From positions 17,052,332 through 17,116,331 of the forward strand of contig CM055870.1 of assembly GCA_029582165.1 (NCBI GenBank): a stretch of DNA of 64,000 bases, given 5' to 3'. A program made the translations under genes and the position numbers. Under the pieces are notes generated by a model. That model had not been told where the DNA came from. It searched no databases and was given only the letters and a program-made list of their open reading frames with translations. Positions 58,281 through 64,000 of this stretch are shown one piece after another. How positions within the stretch are numbered: the stretch's first letter is position 1; every line of letters starts with the position of its first letter. The stretch comes from Portulaca oleracea. Lineage: Eukaryota; Streptophyta; Magnoliopsida; Caryophyllales; Portulacaceae.

Positions 58281-58289
58281 TTAGGGTTT
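58281..58289 (+). promoter_or_regulatory. telo-box in the TOM7 leader
   Basis: TTAGGGTTT, the complement of the telo-box AAACCCTAA, just after the expected transcription start. With site II elements it forms a known pair in plant growth-related promoters. Confidence 0.55.
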
Positions 58290-58321
58290 AAGGGAGAATC
58301 TTGATCGATCAAATCGTTCGG

Positions 58322-58354
58322 GAGAGAAGAGAAGAGAAGAGAAGAGAAGAGAAG
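58322..58354. repeat. (GAGAA)n leader repeat of TOM7
   Basis: Six or seven AGAGA/AGAAG pentamers directly before the start codon, a purine-rich leader. Confidence 0.85.
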
Positions 58355-58359
58355 AAAGA

Positions 58360-58557
58360 ATGGCGCCGAAGAAAGGAGGAAAAGGTGGGAAGAGAGAGGA
58401 AGAATCGAAGACATTGAAGCAGGTTAAAGAATGGAGCAACTGGACTCTCAAGAAGGCTAAGGTCGTCGTTCACTGGGGATTCATTCCCATGGTTATCATC
58501 GTCGGCATGAATTCCGAGCCTAAGCCTACTCTCTCTCAGCTTCTCTCTCCTTTCTGA
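58360..58557 (+). CDS. TOM7: mitochondrial import receptor subunit TOM7
   Basis: Single-exon gene for a 65-residue tail of the translocase of the outer mitochondrial membrane (TOM) complex; TOM7 is a small subunit that modulates assembly of the TOM core. Residues 1-20 are Lys/Gly-rich and soluble. [15 protein letters not shown] (22-36) and [19 protein letters not shown] (38-56) are the conserved plant TOM7 signature, with one membrane span (about 36-51) in an N-in-cytosol orientation typical of the family. The C-terminus is LSQLLSPF, as in plant relatives. Arabidopsis TOM7-1 is about 75 residues, so only the N-terminus is shorter. The ATG at 58360 follows a purine-rich GAGAA repeat leader. 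No introns, as usual for this gene. Confidence 0.95.
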   Translation: MAPKKGGKGGKREEESKTLKQVKEWSNWTLKKAKVVVHWGFIPMVIIVGMNSEPKPTLSQLLSPF

Positions 58558-58567
58558 TCCTTCCTAT

Positions 58568-58594
58568 GGATTGGATTGGATTGGATTGGATTGG
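58568..58594. repeat. (GGATT)n repeat after the TOM7 stop
   Basis: Five tandem GGATT pentamers, about ten bases past the stop codon, in the 3' untranslated region. Confidence 0.9.
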
Positions 58595-58599
58595 CTTGG

Positions 58600-60753
58600 A
58601 TGCGCTTCGCTCCGCTACTATTCGTCGATATGTAATCTGTCGAAATCTCAATATCTGGTATGATCGATTATTACGAGCTATAGTGCGCTAGATTTGTTGG
58701 TAATTAGGAAATTAGGGTTTCGATCTCTTGCGTTTCGAACGAATCGTTGTTATGGCTTATGGCTTGATTATTTAATTAATGTAAGCTGGTTTTGTGCGAT
58801 CGTTGGTGCTTTGATCTCAATTTTGTTTCGATTTTGATTGTTTTGGTTGATTTTGTGGAGAACTTGCACTTGGAATGATTCCTGGTGGATTCGTGAGTGC
58901 TTGCTCTCCAGCGAGGGTGAAGGGGATATTTTTGGTTGTTTTCGTGAGGAATTTTGTCGTGTAGCGCCGTTTTTGTTTTTGTAAGTTTGGCAGATTGCCT
59001 GTAGAGAAGCATCTGTGCTATTGGAATGTTGAGCTGGTTGTGAACTTATGATGGGGTCATTCTGCGACATCTACATGCTTGAATCTATGCGTTGAAGATA
59101 AGCATAATATTGAATTGGAATGTTGCACTTCTGGTCCTGAATCTTAACGTCGATCGGAAACTAATCATTGAATTCAAAACATCAAAACTTTAACCTAACT
59201 TGATTAACAGATTTATGGTATAGAATGACTTTTTAATATAAGTGTGATTATTAATCATCCATACATTCATTAACATACACTAAACATTAGCATACATTAA
59301 AAAAGAAACGGTATAAAAGCGCCGCCAAATTAATTTTTAGATTGATTGCATTATACAAAGCAGGCAATAAGCCTATAATATACGGGATTTTGGACATTGA
59401 TCTAACTCTTTTAAATCCAATTCAACCTTACACAATTTCCCAAAAAAGTTCTCTCTAAAAACATAATTACCAAAAAAAGTATCAAACTTATTCAATCTGA
59501 CCAATCCATTTAAATTTCATTTTATCCAATCCAAAGAATATGGCTATACCACGCAAATTAGTCATTTGGTTAAAATCCTATTATTCAGACCCTGTTCAAG
59601 AAGAAATTCACAATTCAGACACTGAGAGACTGTACTGATGTCTAGGTCTGATATTTGGACCCATATGTCCAAGTTGTATATAAAGGCAAGTTCATACTTT
59701 TGCTGTTGGAAGGACCAAGCATTGTTTGATATTTGGATTGTAACTTCATTCACAAATTGGGTCTAGACAATGTGCAATTATCCGAAGTGGTTGTACTTCA
59801 AGTTTTCCCCAAAATTTGGACAACCCTAACCCTATCAGTTTTAAATTAGACAATGACCAGCTGAAGATGTTTAAATTCGGACGAACTTTTGTAATCATAT
59901 ATAATTTTTCTTGGGTCAGACAAAATTTTGCCAGATATACTCATTTGTCACTTAACAAATGTTCAGGGTTAGGCAATGTTCATCTTTTATTGATAATTTT
60001 CCACATAAATTACAATATTGCACTCATATTGGTCAAAATTTTTAACCTTAAGGTGACAGATAAAATAAAAAAGGAGTATTATATTTATCATTACTATTAT
60101 AAAAAAATAATCTTCACTAGGCACACAAGTTTTAAATTTCATTGAAACAACATTTGAAAAAGATATGGAAAGGCAACAGGATAGGTGTTGAGCATAAATG
60201 ATAAATTGCATTGGCTTTTTTTAACTTGAAACTAATACTTTAGGATAGAAGAGTTGGATGTAAGTGTAACAATCTTTATCTAGTAAAATTGCTTCCAATT
60301 AATTCAAGAAAAATCAATCTTTAGATTTAAAGAAACATTTTAGAATAGCTGTTGTGCATAAATTGCATTAGCTTTTGTCGAAAAACTTTAAAGTTTAAAC
60401 TGAAAAATCTTGGCTCACTATCATCATTCATCCAAAAAAAATTGCCCATTTTTAGTATAGTTTGAAAGTATTCGATTTATTTTAGATCATATAAAGAACA
60501 TAATATGCTGGATCATACATTATAAAGAATATTATAACAAAGTTGGCTCAAAACCAAGTCAAAATTGCCATGAATACAAGAAAATCTTTGAAAGAAAAAT
60601 ATCTAGGACTATACACAGGTCATTCTACAATAAGAAAGAATTCGGGTAATTAGATTAGACAAAATTTGATACATACACAACCTATATTCACAAACGCCTT
60701 GCAGGAGATGATGTACAGAAGCTACTGACCTAGTCACGACTATAATGTTGAAT
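58600..60753. other. intergenic, no gene supported
   Basis: The first 300-500 bases may be TOM7 3' untranslated region and flank (T/G-rich). The remainder is AT-rich with only short frames. The last part should include the 3' untranslated region of the mTERF gene. Confidence 0.5.
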
Positions 60754-63700
60754 TCATCTACTCGAGGTGAGTGTCCTCTCAATAATGCCCAAGTATTCTG
60801 TTGCAAATTCCTCGTCATTCTTGGACAACATGTCTTTAATACTGCAATCTATATTTCTAGATCTAAGCAAAAAGAATCTCGGTTTGATCTTCTTCTCAAG
60901 CGAGTAACTGAAGTACCTTGGATACTCCACTGTTTCTTTCAGTGACTTGCCCATGGAATTTACCAAGAAGTCCAGTTTTGGCTTCAGGACTTCTTCAATG
61001 CTGTAGCCAAGCAGAGGAGAGAAGCGTGTCACCATTGATGCAATCTCCCTCTCTGAGAACCCGGATTTTATCAAATACCTCAATCTGATCAACAAGAACG
61101 CAGAAAGTATAAGATGATATCGTGTCACAGGTTTGGTTAGAAAGAAGATATGACGCAAAGAAACTGAGTGAAAAAGCATGAGAGAACCACCCTATTTAAA
61201 CAAACTTTGTATGGGGGGGGTTAACTTGCTATTTGAATAACTTAAATATCCTGTTTAAAGAAAACTTATTTTTATTTTTTTGGGGGGAGGGGGTGTTTAA
61301 CTTGCTATTTGAATAACTTAAATTTGATAAAACAGTGAGAGCTTCACCTTGGTTTAACTGTTCTGTCAACATCTGATACCAAGAACTCGGGATACTTCTT
61401 CATAACCCGAGGAAGCTGTTGTTTCGATATGCCCAAATTAGTCAAGAAAGCAACTTTCTTTTGGAATGTGTCTTCGGTGATAGCTGCAAATATCTCGGGG
61501 CAGCGTGTTAAAACCTGGGCAAGACCCTCCTTGTCGAATCCTAAGTCTCGCATAAAAGAAACCATCTGAACAAGGAAGCCGTATTTGAATTAGAAGCAAG
61601 AAGGAACATAGCGAAGCAGCAACTGGACAGTAAAGCTGGTGGGACAAAGCAGACGTTCAAATATGAGTATATGACCAAAGAACCAAGAATTGCCATAAGC
61701 AAGACAGAGAAGGAACAAATCACCTTTTGAAATTCTACAGGCTTGCGCAAGAGCAGCTGAGGACTTGTACGAATGACCTTACCCAGCCTTGCTGTCCTTA
61801 TACCTAGCTCATCAAATTGTTCTACCATTGGCTTCAGCTTGTCAGTTGAACTACCCAACAAAAGTGGCCAATCCTTTACTGCTTGATCTATGCTGACTTT
61901 TGGTACCTGGCATAATCCATATCAATTGGTGAACACAATGGGATTGGGAATATGATGCTAGACTGACTGTAGCATGGGGAAGGTCAATCATGCTTCTTCT
62001 GTGACATTTAGTATACTCCCTCCGTTCCATATTAATTGTCCAAAATGTCGTCTTTGACTAAGAATTTCTTATAGTATATTTTGTCAAAAAATTACAAAAT
62101 TATATTCTTATGATAGTACTTTTCGTTATGAATCTAATGATGGTACTTTCGTATATTAGAACATCGTATATTTTGAGAAATTGATGGCACGTCAGGACAA
62201 TTAATATGGAACGGAGGGAGTATAACCCAACATTCCCCAGCCAGAACAATTTGGACATACCTTCAAAACTATTGAACGAAATGGCCATATCAACAGAAAT
62301 TATTCACTGGAAAAACCATACCTCCTCAGTAGCAAAGAAAGCCAAAATATCTTCAGAATTTTTCCGAATGCCTCTTGACAGCACCCATGGATACTTCACC
62401 AGTATCCTACCAATATTGTTTTCCACCACTCCAACCTGGGAGCAGAACATCAGCATGATTAAGCATCTCGATTCACAAACAGGTAGAACCTTAGCCTTCC
62501 TGCATAACTTAAACCATCTCTTAATTTAGAAGGGACCAAACAATAGGGACCAGTGGGGGCAACTCTGGATCAAACTTAATGCTTTCACTGTGGAAGGCGG
62601 TGGAAATGTCCTATCGAAGTTTATGACGTTGTTGAATAGGGAACATTTGGTTGCAAAAAACTACAGCACATATACTGAAGGAATTGCTGCCTAATCTCAG
62701 ACTAGTATCTAGAAGAAATTCAGTGATTGCCAAACAAAAACAGAGCAAGAGCAGTCCATTAAAGTTCAGGGTTAAAGCATAATTTGTCAATGCAGAAACA
62801 AACCAATATATGTTTCAATAAATCTAATGAACTTGTGCCAAAAAGTTTTGATATGATAGGGAATAAATACTCAGCATATACGAAACTAAGAAGACATCTA
62901 GCGTACCTTTGAAAAGGGCTGTAGAGCAGCCTTAATAGCTCTGACGTCAAGGAAAAGCAGTGGGGGATATAATAGGATGACATTTCCTATGTGTTGTCTT
63001 GGAACTCCAATGTCTTCAAGAAATTTTACCATAGGTTTTAGATTTGATTCTACTTGTAACAGGAGAATACGTGGAAACGATTCAATTAGATGCCTGAAGG
63101 AGGCATCACAGGATCCTAACATATCCAGACCACCACGCCTAGCCTCGATCTGTAAATAAAACAATAAAGTCTCTTCAACTACAAAAACGTTTAATAAACT
63201 CAGACGAACAATCATACCACAACCAAGTTTCTCAGCAAGCAGGGTTTTTGAAAGATCGATAGGAACTACAAATAAGTACATCACTGCACTAACCTTTTCA
63301 AAGAACGACAATGTTTGCTGTACATCCTCATCCACAGAAATAGATAAGTAGAGCATCATACGACGGGCAAGCTTACCAGCAAGCAGTCTGTCATCAGTAC
63401 CAGAAAAGAATATCTGTTTCACATACTTGACCTGCCAAACAAATGTAACACAAGCATTATAATAAAAATCTATATAAAAAGAAAGCTATTGGAAAACTTA
63501 TATAAAATCTAGTGAAGACTAGATTCAGATAAATGTCAACTTTACCAGTTAACACTTAACATGGTAAAGGTTCAGCTGGAAATAGAGAGAACAAAGAATC
63601 TTAGAAACACCATTATGGTTCTTTGGTAATTTCTACTATCAGGATCAGTAAAGTTTGGCCTATATTTATCAACTTAATGCTTGACAGGGCGAGAACACTA

Positions 63701-64000
63701 TCGATCAAGGACTGGAGGATTCTTATCCACCATTCTTGTTTATTAGATAGGTAAAACATGGTACCTATCATTCATGTTTATTTCTTAAAAGCACTGAATT
63801 CTGCAGTTAATCACCCAAACGAAAAGTTTACCGGTCTTTATCCTCCCCCCCCCCCCCTCCCTCTCTTACTTTTCTCTAGAAAAACTCAAATTACAGATAA
63901 GTAAGAAGCTTTGGATTTGTCAAATGGACATCCACAACGTATAAATTGGACAACTGATGATTTGCAGGTTTATCTACCTTTTCCTTCATTTGTAGACAGT
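60754..64000 (-). CDS. mTERF-family organelle protein, 3' part, at least 6 exons
   Basis: Nucleic-acid-binding helical-repeat protein of the mTERF family, which act in chloroplasts or mitochondria on transcription or RNA processing. Exons from the 5' side: 63978->64000 (likely, donor at 63976-63977), 63294-63431, 62907-63149, 62322-62435, 61724-61906, 61348-61565, 60754-61084. All junctions have GT-AG and matching phases, giving about 409 residues plus the part outside the window. Repeated helix pairs with the mTERF pattern are clear: LKPMVKFLEDIGV, VENNIGRILVKYPWVL, LKPMVEQFDELGI, FQKKVAFLTNLGI and LKPKLDFLVNSMG. The tail YPRYFSYSLEKKIKPR is diagnostic of the family. It most resembles MTERF2-type proteins of Arabidopsis, but I am not certain. 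Start and transit peptide are beyond the right edge. Confidence 0.88.
61201..61330. repeat. G-run with a 30-bp microduplication in an intron
   Basis: TTAACTTGCTATTTGAATAACTTAAAT occurs twice, at about 61223 and 61301, each after a G-rich run. This is a local duplication. Confidence 0.7.
62016..62220. mobile_element. Stowaway-type MITE in an mTERF intron (205 bp)
   Basis: Ends CTCCCTCCGTTCC and its inverted GGAACGGAGGGAG, with TA duplications at 62014-62015 and 62221-62222. This is the hallmark of Tc1/mariner-derived Stowaway elements. Confidence 0.95.

Noticed and set aside
1..64000. tRNA, rRNA and small nuclear RNA genes
   Set aside because: I looked for cloverleaf-type boxes and conserved rRNA words and saw none, but I could not run a structure search, so a short RNA gene could be missed.

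Overview
This window is nuclear DNA of a flowering plant, most likely a eudicot. The evidence is multi-exon genes with GT-AG introns, a plant type II vacuolar-type proton pyrophosphatase, a plant TOM7, an mTERF-family organelle gene, and a dense, nested population of plant transposons (Ty3/gypsy, Ty1/copia, L1 and RTE LINEs, hAT, Mutator, CACTA, Helitron, Stowaway). I cannot name the species.

Layout. 1-4855: a Ty3/gypsy-type LTR element on the minus strand (LTR, primer site, polypurine tract, decayed gag and pol). 6430-10378: a small hAT-like element split by a 3.3-kb solo LTR of a Tekay-like family. 11039-11494: a short intronless conserved plant gene of unknown function. 12440-19090: transposon graveyard with copia gag remains, a copia LTR, and an L1 LINE broken by two small DNA elements. 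20907-36555 (leader to about 37560): a 14-coding-exon gene for the K+-independent H+-pyrophosphatase, 798 residues, with a Helitron and an antisense LINE piece in its introns. 39302-41295: a Mutator-like element with long inverted repeats carrying an RTE LINE piece. 42607-50698: a CACTA end, a Tekay-like gag-protease-RT fragment, its long leader and its 3.5-kb LTR. 50699-54830: LTR-like debris with palindromic clusters. About 54860-58030: a decayed RTE LINE. 58360-58557: TOM7. 60754-64000: the 3' part of an mTERF gene, which runs off the right edge.

The genes are unrelated in function and act separately: a Golgi-type proton pump, a mitochondrial outer-membrane import subunit, an organelle nucleic-acid-binding factor and an unknown protein. 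The most unusual observations are a hairpin with a compensatory base change shared by the two Tekay-like LTRs, clusters of GTCACG/CGTGAC-type palindromes placed upstream of TATA boxes in several LTR-like segments, a Helitron whose inside is built from repeats of its own 5' end, and a telomere-like tract at the junction of an intronic duplication. All calls are by reading alone; no database search was run.
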